Positions 6,620 to 15,451 are shown, counted from the first letter of the stretch. The stretch: 29,687 bases of DNA from CALFCE01 sp964411665 (GCA_964411665.1 CAYPMR010000051.1:1-29687); one strand, 5' to 3'. Notes: a model not told the origin generated them from the letters alone. Numbers and translations are program-made.

Positions 6620-7132
6620 TCAGACAGCCAGATGTTGCCAAATCGTGCGAAATACAGGGGTAAATTGCTGCGGCTGTGCCGACATCCACTCATCCAGCTC
6701 GGTGTTGCTGCACCAGCGAAGTTCAGCAATTTCCGTTTCGTCTGGCTGTGGTTGCTGTTCCGTTTCCAGGCAATACACTTGCGCAAACTCCATCCCGGTC
6801 GCACTGATCGCCGGCAAACGGATGTTCACCTGCAACTCACCTTCTTCGACATTCAAGTTTAACTCTTCTTGTAGCTCACGCACGGCACAGGCTGAATAGG
6901 ACTCGCCAGCATCTACATGACCGGCAGCAGAGCTGTCCCACAGACCCGCTCCCGTGTCTTTGCCAGCACTGCGTCGCTGTACCAGTACGCGGCCGCTGTG
7001 ATCGAACACAATGATGTGGCAGGCACGATGGCGCAGGTGCTGTTTATGTATCTCTCCACGCGTAGCCTGTCCGATAATACAATTGTCCTCATCAACTACA
7101 TCAAGCAATTCATCCAGAGGGTCGGTTGTCAT
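6620..7132 (-). CDS. Nudix hydrolase (YfcD/IPP-isomerase-like subgroup)
   Basis: A single-domain Nudix protein of about 170 aa. The Nudix box starts at G73 (numbered from an upstream TTG at 7138): G-HVDAG-E-SYSACAV-REL-QEEL, with E79, R87, E88, E91 and E92 in place; the usual glycine near its end is asparagine. The flanking segments (N-terminal DELLDVVDEDN, then HRACHIIVFDHSGRVLVQRR and GLWDSSAAGHVDAGES) are those of the YfcD group, which resembles isopentenyl-diphosphate isomerase. The substrate is presumably a nucleoside-diphosphate-linked compound, but is unknown. The ATG at 7132 is preferred over the TTG two codons upstream. It is divergent from dgt. Confidence 0.85.
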   Translation of the reverse strand: MTTDPLDELLDVVDEDNCIIGQATRGEIHKQHLRHRACHIIVFDHSGRVLVQRRSAGKDTGAGLWDSSAAGHVDAGESYSACAVRELQEELNLNVEEGELQVNIRLPAISATGMEFAQVYCLETEQQPQPDETEIAELRWCSNTELDEWMSAQPQQFTPVFRTIWQHLAV

Positions 7133-7269
7133 TGGCAATTATCTCGCTAGGGCCCTGCCCGGCAGCACAGCCATTTTTGCAAAAACTGTCGCACAGACAG
7201 GTCTGGACAAATTGTATAACGCCAAGGAGCTATAATGTGCCGAACACACCCTGACAATCGGAGCCCTGC

Positions 7270-8718
7270 TTGAACGAGTGGATCACACGTCGATCGGATG
7301 AAGAAACACCAGCCGGGCAAAGCACTCCTCAGGAGTCTGCACGCGGCTTCAACAGCACATCGGTCGACAGCCAATACCAGCGTGATCGGGCACGTATTAT
7401 TCACAGCGCCTCGTTTAGAGCACTGCAATCGAAAACCCAGGTGCTGGGCCTTGGCGAGAGCGATTTCTACCGAACCCGGTTAACTCATTCACTCGAAGTT
7501 GCACAAATCGGCTCTGGCATCTGCGAATGGTTGCGCAACAAACCTGACGACCCACCCGACCAGGAGCTGCAACAATGGATACCGAGCCTGAGTCTGATCG
7601 AAGCGATCTGCCTCGCGCACGACATTGGACACTCGCCCTTCGGACATGGTGGCGAAGTCGCACTGAACTACATGATGAAAGATGACGGTGGCTTTGAGGC
7701 GAATGGCCAGACACTGCGTATCGTGTCGCGCCTGGGCGAGTACTCACCGGCCAATGGCCTTGATCTGACCCGTCGCACGCAGTTGGGCACCGTCAAATAC
7801 CCGGTCTTTTATAGCGACGTGGTCAATTATGTGGCGAGCGCTTCTAGGTTTAATAAAGAATCTAGCCATACAGAGGTGACAACAGAACAGCTTCACCCGA
7901 ATAACCCTCACCGCAATATTGATCACTGGGCACCGCCAAAATGCCTCTACGATTCAGATCGCAACACACTACGCTGGATAATGGAGCCATTTGATACTGC
8001 CGACACTAAACGGCTGCTCTCGTTTAGCACGAAAGAAAACAAACGCGCAGGTCACCACCGCTCGCGATTTAAATCATTCGATACCAGTATCATGGAAATC
8101 GCCGATGACATTGCCTACGGCGTTCATGATCTTGAGGATGCACTGGCGCTCGGTCTACTGGATCTGACGAGCTGGAAAGAGTCTGTATCAGACGCATTGC
8201 AACAATGGCCCGACAATCCGGTAACGCGCGAACTTGAGTTCTATCACCGGGAATTGTTCAGTAACGAAAATCGCAATCGCAAACACGCAATCAGTAAACT
8301 TGTCGGATACTTTATCCGCAATATTCATGTCACTGAAGATACGATGTTCAATCACCCATTACTGCGCTATCAAGCGACCATGGAAACTGAAGCCTATCAA
8401 ATACTACAGTGTCTGAAAGGCTTCGTAATGGATAAAGTGATTCTGCGACCCGAATTACAGGCACTGCAATACAAAGGGCAACAAGTCATTATCAATCTGT
8501 TTGAAATATTCGCCGAAAATCCAAAACGGCTGCTGCCGGAAGAGGTATACCGCGCTTATTGCAGCGCCAACATAGATGCAAGCGGCAATGACAATGCTGA
8601 GCCAATCGGCGTAAGGGCTATCGGTGATTTTATATCAGGTATGACCGACGTCTCGGCAGGAAAGCTTTACCACAAGCTACTGACCCCGACTTCTGGTTCA
8701 ATCTTCGACCGAACCTGA
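7270..8718 (+). CDS. dgt: deoxyguanosinetriphosphate triphosphohydrolase
   Basis: A 482-aa HD-superfamily dNTPase that splits dGTP into deoxyguanosine and triphosphate, so it affects dNTP pools. The metal-binding residues are visible: H73 in RTRLTHSLEVAQ, H117-D118 in CLAHDIGHSPFGHGG, and a later aspartate in EIADDIAYGVHDLED. The N-terminal RDRARIIHSASFRALQSKTQV block is the family signature. The length is close to E. coli Dgt (505 aa). The start is a TTG with GGAG (7259-7262) seven bases upstream; no in-frame ATG precedes the signature, so TTG is accepted. A TATAAT at 7231-7236 may be its -10, but no good -35 is seen. It is read divergently from the Nudix gene. Confidence 0.93.
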   Translation: MNEWITRRSDEETPAGQSTPQESARGFNSTSVDSQYQRDRARIIHSASFRALQSKTQVLGLGESDFYRTRLTHSLEVAQIGSGICEWLRNKPDDPPDQELQQWIPSLSLIEAICLAHDIGHSPFGHGGEVALNYMMKDDGGFEANGQTLRIVSRLGEYSPANGLDLTRRTQLGTVKYPVFYSDVVNYVASASRFNKESSHTEVTTEQLHPNNPHRNIDHWAPPKCLYDSDRNTLRWIMEPFDTADTKRLLSFSTKENKRAGHHRSRFKSFDTSIMEIADDIAYGVHDLEDALALGLLDLTSWKESVSDALQQWPDNPVTRELEFYHRELFSNENRNRKHAISKLVGYFIRNIHVTEDTMFNHPLLRYQATMETEAYQILQCLKGFVMDKVILRPELQALQYKGQQVIINLFEIFAENPKRLLPEEVYRAYCSANIDASGNDNAEPIGVRAIGDFISGMTDVSAGKLYHKLLTPTSGSIFDRT

Positions 8719-8734
8719 CAGAGTAAGAAAATTT

Positions 8735-8771
8735 CTGATGATAAAACTATCCGCTGATGATGAAACTATCC
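8735..8771. repeat. two 18-bp tandem repeats after dgt
   Basis: The copies 8735-8752 and 8754-8771 (CTGATGATRAAACTATCC) differ at one base, with a 19-bp period. They lie 17 bases after the dgt stop codon, in the convergent dgt/rpsI gap. Confidence 0.7.
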
Positions 8772-8850
8772 AGATAGTCAGAAGAGCCGAAGATGTTGCC
8801 AGAATGTAGCGAGATTGTTTGACGGAGTCTTTTTAACCGTAAAATCCAAT

Positions 8851-8876
8851 CGGGCGCGAAACGTGTTACGCGCCCG
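8851..8876. terminator. hairpin between convergent dgt and rpsI
   Basis: CGGGCGCG (8851-8858) pairs perfectly with CGCGCCCG (8869-8876) around a 10-nt loop. On the minus strand it is followed by ATTGGATTTTA, a weak T-run, so it most likely ends the rplM-rpsI transcript. On the plus strand no T-run follows. Confidence 0.45.
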
Positions 8877-8924
8877 GGGATGCTGTAAATCTAACTGCTT
8901 GTATCTAAAACTAACTGCTTATAT

Positions 8925-9317
8925 CTAACGCTTGGAGTACTGAGTCGCTTTACGGGCTTTCTTCAAACCTACCTTCTTGCGCTCTACTTCACGCGCATCG
9001 CGTGTTAAGAACCCCGATGATCTGAGCTGGCTACGCATGGTTTCGTCATAAGACAACAATGCACGCGAGATTCCCAATCTGATTGCGCCGGCCTGACCGC
9101 TACCGCCACCGCCTTTTACAGTGATATTGAAATCAAAGTTTTTCAGCGAATCAACGGTTTCGAGTGGCTGACGAACAATCATGTGCGCCGTCTTTCGCCC
9201 GAAATAATCTTCAAGTGGCTTGCTATTGACGGTGATATTGCCAGAGCCTGACTGCATGAATACCCGTGCAGTAGAGGACTTGCGTCGACCAGTTCCGTAA
9301 TACGTTTGCGCTGCCAT
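8925..9317 (-). CDS. rpsI: 30S ribosomal protein S9
   Basis: A 130-aa protein, the usual bacterial length. It begins MAAQTYYGTGRRKSSTARVF and ends in the conserved KKARKATQYSKR tail, whose C-terminal SKR reaches the ribosomal P site. GGGGSGQAGAIRLGISRALL is the core S9 signature. The gene starts three bases after the rplM stop codon, so L13 and S9 form the standard two-gene operon. Confidence 0.98.
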   Translation of the reverse strand: MAAQTYYGTGRRKSSTARVFMQSGSGNITVNSKPLEDYFGRKTAHMIVRQPLETVDSLKNFDFNITVKGGGGSGQAGAIRLGISRALLSYDETMRSQLRSSGFLTRDAREVERKKVGLKKARKATQYSKR

Positions 9318-9320
9318 TGA

Positions 9321-9767
9321 TTAGATCTCCAGTGGCTGAGGCTGCTGTGCCTCATGAGTGTGCTTGGCGTCAGCGAAAACACGCAGCTTACCGAACATGG
9401 CTCGTCCGAGCGGATTCTTGGGCAACATACCCTTAACTGCTAGCTCGATGATCCGCTCCGGGGATTTCTTTTGCATCTCTTCGAATGACACAGATTTGAG
9501 GTTGCCGATGTACCCGGTGTAGCGGTGGTACATCTTGTTTTTCGCCTTGTTGCCAGTCACACAGACCTTGGATGCGTTGATGACGACTATGTAGTCACCC
9601 GTGTCCACATGCGGCGTGTAGATAGCCTTGTGCTTGCCACGCAGACGCCTGGCCGCCTCTGTCGCCACCTTGCCAAGCGTCTTGCCCTCAGCATCAATGA
9701 CGAACCACTGTCTTTTTACCTCTGCAGGCTTTGCGCTCACAGTGGTTTTAGTAGATAAAACGCCCAT
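9321..9767 (-). CDS. rplM: 50S ribosomal protein L13
   Basis: A 148-aa protein (E. coli 142) with the typical L13 blocks: WFVIDAEGKTLGKVATEAA, GKHKAIYTPHVDTGDYIVVINA, and KMYHRYTGYIGNLKS, then GMLPKNPLGRAMFGKLRVFA. It binds 23S rRNA early in 50S assembly. It is first in the rplM-rpsI operon, about 40 bases downstream of a clear sigma70 promoter. In E. coli L13 represses its own mRNA through the leader; the short leader here (about 38 nt) shows no obvious mimic of the rRNA site. Confidence 0.98.
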   Translation of the reverse strand: MGVLSTKTTVSAKPAEVKRQWFVIDAEGKTLGKVATEAARRLRGKHKAIYTPHVDTGDYIVVINASKVCVTGNKAKNKMYHRYTGYIGNLKSVSFEEMQKKSPERIIELAVKGMLPKNPLGRAMFGKLRVFADAKHTHEAQQPQPLEI

Positions 9768-9811
9768 AGGTGTATCTTTTGACCTGTTGTCTGGGATCAG
9801 AAAAGCCGACT

Positions 9812-9840
9812 AGTGTAGGATGTATTTGCCCAACTGACAA
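9812..9840 (-). promoter_or_regulatory. promoter of rplM-rpsI
   Basis: On the minus strand, TTGTCA (9840-9835), a 17-bp spacer and TACACT (9817-9812). Transcription would start near 9805, giving a leader of about 38 nt before the rplM ATG at 9767. Confidence 0.65.
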
Positions 9841-9934
9841 GCTCTAAGTACTACTGCTAGCCCGTATACGGAAAGTGCAGCGGGATATAGTTCTCCCTTA
9901 CGGCTCAAAACCTGCCTGTGTGCCGTGGCGCCAA

Positions 9935-10345
9935 TCAGACGATCTCCCAGTCATAATCAATTTCAACACTTTTTTCCAACATCCGTGTAACAGAACAATA
10001 CTTCTCTGCAGATAACTTCACTGCTCGTTCCACGCTGGACGGATTCAGATCCACTCCAGCAACACGAAAATGTATTTTTATTCTGGCAAAAACAGCAGGT
10101 ATTGCGTCAACCCGCTCCGCTTCGAGATCTACTTCACAAAGGGAGATGTTCTGGCGGGACTTTTGCAATAACAACGCGACGTCATAGGCGGTACAACCAC
10201 CGAGTCCGAGTAAGACCATTTCCATTGGTCTGATACCGAGATTTCGGCCACCGTTTTCAGGTGCCCCGTCCATGACCACAGAGTGACCAGAGGGTGATTC
10301 ACCGACAAAGCTCATGTGATCGAGCCATTTCACTCTTGCTTTCAA
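9935..10345 (-). CDS. OsmC/Ohr family protein (YhfA-like)
   Basis: About 136 aa when started at the TTG at 10345, which has AGAGG seven bases upstream and aligns with the MQARVKW start of E. coli YhfA. An open frame continues upstream to 10498, but that part is not protein-like. Typical OsmC elements are PMEMVLLGLGGCTAYDVALL, with the first conserved cysteine, and LSAEKYCSVTRMLEKS, with the second. The family reduces organic peroxides through this cysteine pair, although YhfA-type members have no proven substrate. It is divergent from crp, the same pairing as yhfA-crp in E. coli. Confidence 0.88.
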   Translation of the reverse strand: MKARVKWLDHMSFVGESPSGHSVVMDGAPENGGRNLGIRPMEMVLLGLGGCTAYDVALLLQKSRQNISLCEVDLEAERVDAIPAVFARIKIHFRVAGVDLNPSSVERAVKLSAEKYCSVTRMLEKSVEIDYDWEIV

Positions 10346-10451
10346 TTGGGAGCCTCTTGCAGTTGGAGAGGACGTTATTTTAAAGAAAAGACTTAAATAT
10401 GTTGAAGAATTTGGCAAACCGGCCGACTCAGTCAGTACGCAGTTACGCGCC

Positions 10452-10469
10452 CCGGACCCTGGTGTCCGG
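10452..10469. promoter_or_regulatory. hairpin in the crp leader region
   Basis: CCGGAC (10452-10457) pairs with GTCCGG (10464-10469) across a six-base loop, ending 27 bases before the crp ATG and 11 bases before its RBS (GGAG). It could be an operator or an mRNA hairpin; no TGTGA-N6-TCACA Crp site was found in this intergenic region. Confidence 0.35.
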
Positions 10470-10496
10470 CAAGTAAAAGATTGAGACGGAGATAAC

Positions 10497-11141
10497 ATGA
10501 GTATGCTGGCGCCACGAATTACCCCGCCAACCGTAGAATGGTTGGATATATTTCTACGTAGCAGTCATCGCAGGCAGTACCCTGCCAAAACTACCATCAT
10601 TCATCACGGTGATGTGCCCGAGACGCTTTATTACGTCGTTGAAGGCTCTGTCAGCGTTGTGATGGAAGATGATGATGGCCGCGAAATAGTACTCGCTTAC
10701 CTTTGTGCTGGAGATTTCTTCGGTGAGATGGGGCTGTTTGACGAAGAAAGCAACCGCTCCGCCTGGGTCGTCGCGCGTACCAAGTGTGAGCTGGCTGAAA
10801 TCAACTACGAACAATTCCGTCGTCTGGCATCGGAAAACCCCGATATCCTGATGGCTCTGACCACACAAATGGCTGCCCGTCTGCGCAAGACCAGTCAAAA
10901 GGTGCGTGATCTTGCGTTCCTGGATGTGACAGGAAGGGTTGCTTCAGCACTACTGGATCTGGCCAAACTGCCGGATGCGATAACTCATCCCGACGGCATG
11001 CAGATTCGCATAACACGGCAAGAAATTGCACGTATTGTCGGGTGTTCTCGCGAAATGGTCGGTCGAGTGTTAAAAGAACTGGAAGATCGCGGTCTGATCC
11101 ACGCACGTGGCAAGACCATGGTTATCTTCGGCACTCGCTAG
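10497..11141 (+). CDS. crp: cAMP receptor protein, Crp/Vfr
   Basis: A 214-aa global regulator. The cyclic-nucleotide domain (about residues 20-130) has the cAMP-binding phosphate cassette GEMGLFDEESNRSAWV, with E77, R87 and S88, and T132-S133 on the C helix. The C-terminal winged helix has the recognition motif TRQEIARIVGCSREMVGRVL (173-192), which should bind TGTGA-type half-sites. Length and motifs fit E. coli Crp and Pseudomonas Vfr. The ATG follows GGAG by five bases. Its position between an OsmC-like gene and trpC matches vfr in Pseudomonas. Confidence 0.96.
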   Translation: MSMLAPRITPPTVEWLDIFLRSSHRRQYPAKTTIIHHGDVPETLYYVVEGSVSVVMEDDDGREIVLAYLCAGDFFGEMGLFDEESNRSAWVVARTKCELAEINYEQFRRLASENPDILMALTTQMAARLRKTSQKVRDLAFLDVTGRVASALLDLAKLPDAITHPDGMQIRITRQEIARIVGCSREMVGRVLKELEDRGLIHARGKTMVIFGTR

Positions 11142-11404
11142 ACAGAAGAGAGCGACCAGGCCCAGGCTGTGCAGAAAACTTGCTGCACAGCAAGTAACAA
11201 GTAACCAAACACAAGTAACCAAACGGTTCGAAAATGTCAGCTGGTAAACCCAACTGACTTAACCGGAAAAGTCTGCTGAACGATATAAACGTTACTGCGC
11301 AAATGATGGCGCCCACTTGGGCTACGACTGCTCGACAAAGTTACATTCTCCGTTTTACCTTTCATACTCAATGTATACAGCCGCGGCCTTCCGCGGTTTT
11401 TTTT
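11142..11404 (+). ncRNA. hairpin-rich crp 3' region, possible small RNA
   Basis: The 311-bp gap between crp and trpC contains no ORF of note. It contains GCTGTGCAG (11166-11174) pairing with CTGCACAGC (11183-11191), GTCAG (11236-11240) with CTGAC (11254-11258) closed by CGGTT/AACCG (11224-11228, 11261-11265), two copies of ACAAGTAACCAAA, and a strong terminator at 11381-11404. A TATAAA at 11284-11289 could be the -10 of a ~110-nt RNA, but its -35 is poor. Alternatively the whole block is the crp 3' UTR. Confidence 0.3.
11381..11404 (+). terminator. strong intrinsic terminator
   Basis: CCGCGG (11381-11386), loop CCTT, CCGCGG (11391-11396), followed by eight T (11397-11404). The T-run is on the plus strand only, so it ends crp read-through or a small RNA, not trpC. 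Confidence 0.88.
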
Positions 11405-11452
11405 GCCTGAAATTTACGCTCGCTTTTCGACAAAGATAGCGTACAAAGTTGT

Positions 11453-12262
11453 CTAATCCGGAGCAGCCGCAAACAGTGCTTTTAGAGCCTCGCCAGGATC
11501 TTCAGCACGCATAAACGCCTCACCCACCAGAAATGCGTTGATGCCATGACTGCGCATCTTCTCAACGTCCTGTGACGCGAGGATGCCGCTCTCGGTTACT
11601 ATAAGACAATCAGCTGGCACTTGATCGATCAAACCCAGCGTAGTCTCCAGGGACACATCAAAGGTGCGTAAATTGCGATTATTGATGCCAACAACCTGCG
11701 GCTTCAACTGCAAGGCCCGTTGCAACTCATCGCCATCGTGAACCTCTACCAATACATCCAGCCCCAATTCATTTGCTTGTTGATAGAGTGTCTGCAGTCG
11801 CACGTCATCCAATGCAGCAACGATCAACAATACACAATCAGCGTCGATGGCGCGCGCCTCGACCAACTGATAGTGATCGATGATGAAATCCTTGCGAATA
11901 ACAGGCAGTGAACAGGCAGCACGTGCTTCCTGCAGGTAAGCCTCCGATCCCTGAAAAAAATCGGCATCTGTCAGGACAGACAAACAGGTAGCACCACCAG
12001 CTGCGTAACTTCTGGCGATCGCAGCAGGCTGAAAATCCTCTCGCAATACGCCCTTGCTTGGCGATGCTTTTTTTATTTCAGCAATGACAGCTGCCTGGCC
12101 GCTCGCAGCCGTGGTCAATAACGAGTCCGAAAAGCCACGCACTGCCGTTGAGTCAGCAGCTCGTTCCAATAGCATCTCGAGCGGCGTGTGCTGACTGCGT
12201 TCAGTGATTTCAACCTGTTTTCGGTCGATAATCTTTTGCAGGATATCCGGTATAGCATTCAT
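11453..12262 (-). CDS. trpC: indole-3-glycerol phosphate synthase
   Basis: A 269-aa monofunctional enzyme that ring-closes CdRP to indole-3-glycerol phosphate in tryptophan synthesis. TIM-barrel motifs are clear: AEIKKASPSKG with the catalytic lysines near the first strand, LTDADFFQGSEAYL, PVIRKDFIIDHYQ, DVLVEVHD, VGINNRNLRTF and TESGI. There is no PRAI (TrpF) fusion. It is the last gene of trpEGDC, with 35 bases after the trpD stop codon. Confidence 0.97.
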   Translation of the reverse strand: MNAIPDILQKIIDRKQVEITERSQHTPLEMLLERAADSTAVRGFSDSLLTTAASGQAAVIAEIKKASPSKGVLREDFQPAAIARSYAAGGATCLSVLTDADFFQGSEAYLQEARAACSLPVIRKDFIIDHYQLVEARAIDADCVLLIVAALDDVRLQTLYQQANELGLDVLVEVHDGDELQRALQLKPQVVGINNRNLRTFDVSLETTLGLIDQVPADCLIVTESGILASQDVEKMRSHGINAFLVGEAFMRAEDPGEALKALFAAAPD

Positions 12263-12297
12263 TGCATGCAGTTTGTCTTTATACGTGTAACCCAGAG

Positions 12298-13323
12298 TCA
12301 GGCTTCTTTGAACGACTGGCTGAGCGTTACAAGAGCCGCCAGTTTTTCAGCCACTTTGCCACTGGCAATCGTTTCGGTTGCCTGGGCAACACCGGCCTCG
12401 TAGGATTGAGCAAGGCCTGCCACATATATAGCAGCACCGGCATTCAGCCGGACGATATCTCGCGGCGCACCCGGCGTATTTGCCAATACACTTTGTATCA
12501 TCTGCAAACTTTGTTCAGCGCTTTCAACCTGCAAATCGCTCATTTTTTGTCCGCTTATGCCAAAACTTGCTGGATCGATCGTATAACTTATTATCTTGTC
12601 ATCACGAAGTTCTGCCACCTGAGTGGGTGCACAACAACTTATTTCATCCATGCCATCGTCACTGTGCACAACCATCACGTGATGACTACCAAGACGTTGC
12701 AGTACTTCTGCCAGTGGTTTAACCCAGTCGAGATCGTAGACACCGAGCACCTGATTAGGTGCTCCGGCAGGATTGGTCAAAGGGCCCAACAGATTGAATA
12801 TTGTTCTGACGCCCATTTCACGGCGCGGTCCGATGGCATACTTCATTGCCGAATGAAAAACGGGCGCAAACATAAAGCCGATGTTCAATTGATCAACACA
12901 CTGGGCAACCTGCTCCGGGGTCAGACTAATATTGACTCCTGCTGCCTCCAGCACATCTGAAGCCCCGGACTTACTGGATACCGAACGACTGCCATGCTTT
13001 GCGATGCTAACACCCGCACTCGCCGCCACTAATGAACTGGCGGTCGAGATATTGAATGTTCCGGACGCATCGCCTCCAGTACCCACAATATCCACTGTGT
13101 TCTTTTCCTTGGTGACAACACCGCTAGCCAGTTTGCGCATAACGGAGGCCGCACCGGCCACTTCTTCGATAGTCTCACCTTTGAGCCTTAATGCCACCAG
13201 AAATCCACCGATTTGAGGGGGAGTGGCCTCACCCGTCATGATCTGCAACATCACATCAGCCATGTCTTGATGGCTCAGATGTTTACCATCGATAATCTCA
13301 GCTAGTGCTTCCTGAATATTCAT
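12298..13323 (-). CDS. trpD: anthranilate phosphoribosyltransferase
   Basis: A 341-aa enzyme that transfers phosphoribose from PRPP to anthranilate. The PRPP/Mg sites are visible: VGTGGDASGTFNISTASS, the SIAKHGSRSVSSKSGASDVL block, and FNLLGPLTNPAGAPNQVLG. The length is normal and there is no fusion to TrpG. Its ATG overlaps the trpG stop codon by four bases (ATGA), indicating translational coupling. Confidence 0.97.
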   Translation of the reverse strand: MNIQEALAEIIDGKHLSHQDMADVMLQIMTGEATPPQIGGFLVALRLKGETIEEVAGAASVMRKLASGVVTKEKNTVDIVGTGGDASGTFNISTASSLVAASAGVSIAKHGSRSVSSKSGASDVLEAAGVNISLTPEQVAQCVDQLNIGFMFAPVFHSAMKYAIGPRREMGVRTIFNLLGPLTNPAGAPNQVLGVYDLDWVKPLAEVLQRLGSHHVMVVHSDDGMDEISCCAPTQVAELRDDKIISYTIDPASFGISGQKMSDLQVESAEQSLQMIQSVLANTPGAPRDIVRLNAGAAIYVAGLAQSYEAGVAQATETIASGKVAEKLAALVTLSQSFKEA

Positions 13324-13910
13324 AATTCTCTCTGGACGAAATTACGCAATAAGTCATGGCCATGTTCGCTACTGATGGACTCGGGATGGAACTGGACACC
13401 CTCTATATTTAACGTGCGATGCCGGACACCCATGATAGCTCGGCCACCTCCGACTTCGGGGGGTTCATTTGTCCAGGCAGTCACTTCGAGACACTCGGGC
13501 AAGCTGGCAGGATCTATGACCAGTGAATGATAGCGCGTTGCCTGATAACCATCTGCAAGTCCTTTAAACACACCCTCGCCTGCGTGATGAATTGGCGAAA
13601 TCTTGCCATGCATGACGCGAGATGCCCGGATAATTTTACCGCCAAAGTACTGCCCAATGCTCTGATGCCCCAGACAGACGCCCAATATCGGTATTTGCTT
13701 GTGAAACAGATCAATGGCTGTCAGCGAAATGCCGGCTTTATCGGGCGTGCATGGCCCGGGAGAGATAAGTAGCTTCGACGGTTTATCAGTTTCGATGTCT
13801 CGCGCTTCAACCACATCGTTGCGGTACACCATGACATCAGCACCGAGTTCGCCGAGGTATTGCACAAGATTGTAGGTGAATGAATCATAGTTATCGATAA
13901 CTGCAATCAT
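13320..13910 (-). CDS. trpG: anthranilate synthase glutamine amidotransferase subunit
   Basis: A 196-aa class I glutamine amidotransferase that supplies ammonia to TrpE. The triad is C79 in ILGVCLGHQSIG, H175 and E177 in GVQFHPESI. The N-terminal IDNYDSFTYNLVQYL block is typical of TrpG/PabA. Overlaps of four bases with trpE and with trpD support one operon. It may also serve folate synthesis (PabA role), as in other species with a single copy; this cannot be judged here. Confidence 0.96.
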   Translation of the reverse strand: MIAVIDNYDSFTYNLVQYLGELGADVMVYRNDVVEARDIETDKPSKLLISPGPCTPDKAGISLTAIDLFHKQIPILGVCLGHQSIGQYFGGKIIRASRVMHGKISPIHHAGEGVFKGLADGYQATRYHSLVIDPASLPECLEVTAWTNEPPEVGGGRAIMGVRHRTLNIEGVQFHPESISSEHGHDLLRNFVQREL

Positions 13911-15451
13911 GATGCGCTCCGAGCATCGCTCGCATGCTCTTGTACAGAGACATCAATGCCCTCTTCAACCGCTGCAACGGCTCTAAAAATAGCTCTAGCC
14001 TTGGCCATGGTCTCATCCCACTCAGACTGGGGGTCAGAGTCATAGACAATACCGGCACCCGCCTGCACAAACAGCGTATTGTCTTTTATGACTGCGGTAC
14101 GAATGGCAATACACGTATCCATGGCACCATTCCAGGACAGATAGCCAATCGCACCACCATAGATACCTCGTTTAACCGGTTCGAGTTCCTGGATAATTTC
14201 CATCGCACGTACTTTGGGAGCACCCGACAATGTGCCGGCAGGAAAAGTTGCCCGCAACACATCAAGATTAGACAGTCCGGCTTTCAATCGCCCGACCACA
14301 TTGGACACGATGTGCATGACATGCGAATAGCGCTCGATGGTCATTTTATCGGTTACTTTAACGCTACCCGTTTCAGCAACACGTCCAACATCATTACGCC
14401 CCAAATCGATCAGCATCAAATGTTCAGCCAGCTCTTTGGGATCAGCCAGCAACTCTTCTTCAAGTGCCTGGTCAGCTGTTGCTGTTGCACCTCTAGGGCG
14501 GGTTCCAGCTATCGGGCGAACACAGACTTCTCGATCCTCTGCACGCACCAGAATCTCTGGCGACGAACCAACAATTTGATGGTCGCCGGCATTGATATAA
14601 AACAAATAAGGGGACGGGTTCAAGCGACGCAGAGCTCGATACAGATTTACTGGAGACGAGGCGAAGGGTTTACTCAGACGTTGAGAAAGCACCACTTGCA
14701 TACAGTCGCCAGCGACAATGTAATCCTTAACTGTCTGAACCGCTGCCTTGAAACCTTGTTCGGTAAAGCCACTGACAAAATCACTTTCAGCGGATATTTT
14801 TTCCTGGCCCTCGCGAGTTGCATTTGACGGCAAAACTACCGGTGACAACAGACTGGTGTGAATATCCTGCAACCTGCGTTGAGCCCGCTTATAAACTGTA
14901 CTGCTATCATCTGATGCATCAGGATTAGCAAGCACGATCAGCGTGACCGTGCCACTGACGTTATCGAATACACATAATTCACTACAAACGAGGAACAACA
15001 TGTCAGGCGTACCGATAGGATCAGGCGCCCTGTTATAGCCGAGTTTCGGCTCTACATAACGCACTGTATCGTAAGAGAAGTAACCCACAAGACCACCGGT
15101 TATACGCGGCAGACCCGGCAGATCAGGAACACGTATTTGATTCTGAAATTCTTCCAGCCATAGCAAGGGATCTTCGACCTGATGTTCCTGTGTAACTTCA
15201 TCGCCGGATATCTGGCTAATTGATGTCCCGCACACCTCGATGCGTTGATCACAAGGTAGACCAACAATTGAATATCGACCCCAACGTTCACCACCTTGCA
15301 TCGATTCAAACAGAAACGTTCCTGCTTGTTGCTTTAGATTAGCCTTTAGGTAAATCGACAACGGCGTGTCTAGATCAGCAGGCAACACACGGCTCACCGG
15401 AATCCGGTTATAGCCATCAGCTGCCAATTGAAGAAACTCTTCGAGCGTCAT
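13907..15451 (-). CDS. trpE: anthranilate synthase component I
   Basis: Converts chorismate and ammonia (from TrpG) to anthranilate, the first step to tryptophan. From the ATG at 15451 the protein is 514 aa and starts MTLEEFLQLAADGYNRIPVS, which matches Pseudomonas TrpE; a TTG 45 bases upstream extends the frame but has no RBS. FLFESMQGGERWGRYSIVG carries the tryptophan feedback site region, and the chorismate-binding half shows IAGTRPRGAT, DLGRNDVGRV, TLSGAPKVRAMEII and the ending QAGAGIVYDSDPQSEWDE. GGAG lies 11 bases before the ATG. No tandem-Trp leader peptide is visible upstream. Confidence 0.96.
   Translation of the reverse strand: MTLEEFLQLAADGYNRIPVSRVLPADLDTPLSIYLKANLKQQAGTFLFESMQGGERWGRYSIVGLPCDQRIEVCGTSISQISGDEVTQEHQVEDPLLWLEEFQNQIRVPDLPGLPRITGGLVGYFSYDTVRYVEPKLGYNRAPDPIGTPDMLFLVCSELCVFDNVSGTVTLIVLANPDASDDSSTVYKRAQRRLQDIHTSLLSPVVLPSNATREGQEKISAESDFVSGFTEQGFKAAVQTVKDYIVAGDCMQVVLSQRLSKPFASSPVNLYRALRRLNPSPYLFYINAGDHQIVGSSPEILVRAEDREVCVRPIAGTRPRGATATADQALEEELLADPKELAEHLMLIDLGRNDVGRVAETGSVKVTDKMTIERYSHVMHIVSNVVGRLKAGLSNLDVLRATFPAGTLSGAPKVRAMEIIQELEPVKRGIYGGAIGYLSWNGAMDTCIAIRTAVIKDNTLFVQAGAGIVYDSDPQSEWDETMAKARAIFRAVAAVEEGIDVSVQEHASDARSAS

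Noticed and set aside
10346..10498. Extended N-terminus of the OsmC-like protein
   Set aside because: The 51 extra residues overlap the crp leader, and the YhfA-like start with an RBS is at 10345.
11381..11404. Terminator for trpC (bidirectional)
   Set aside because: On the minus strand the A-run comes before the stem and no T-run follows, so it works only for plus-strand transcripts.
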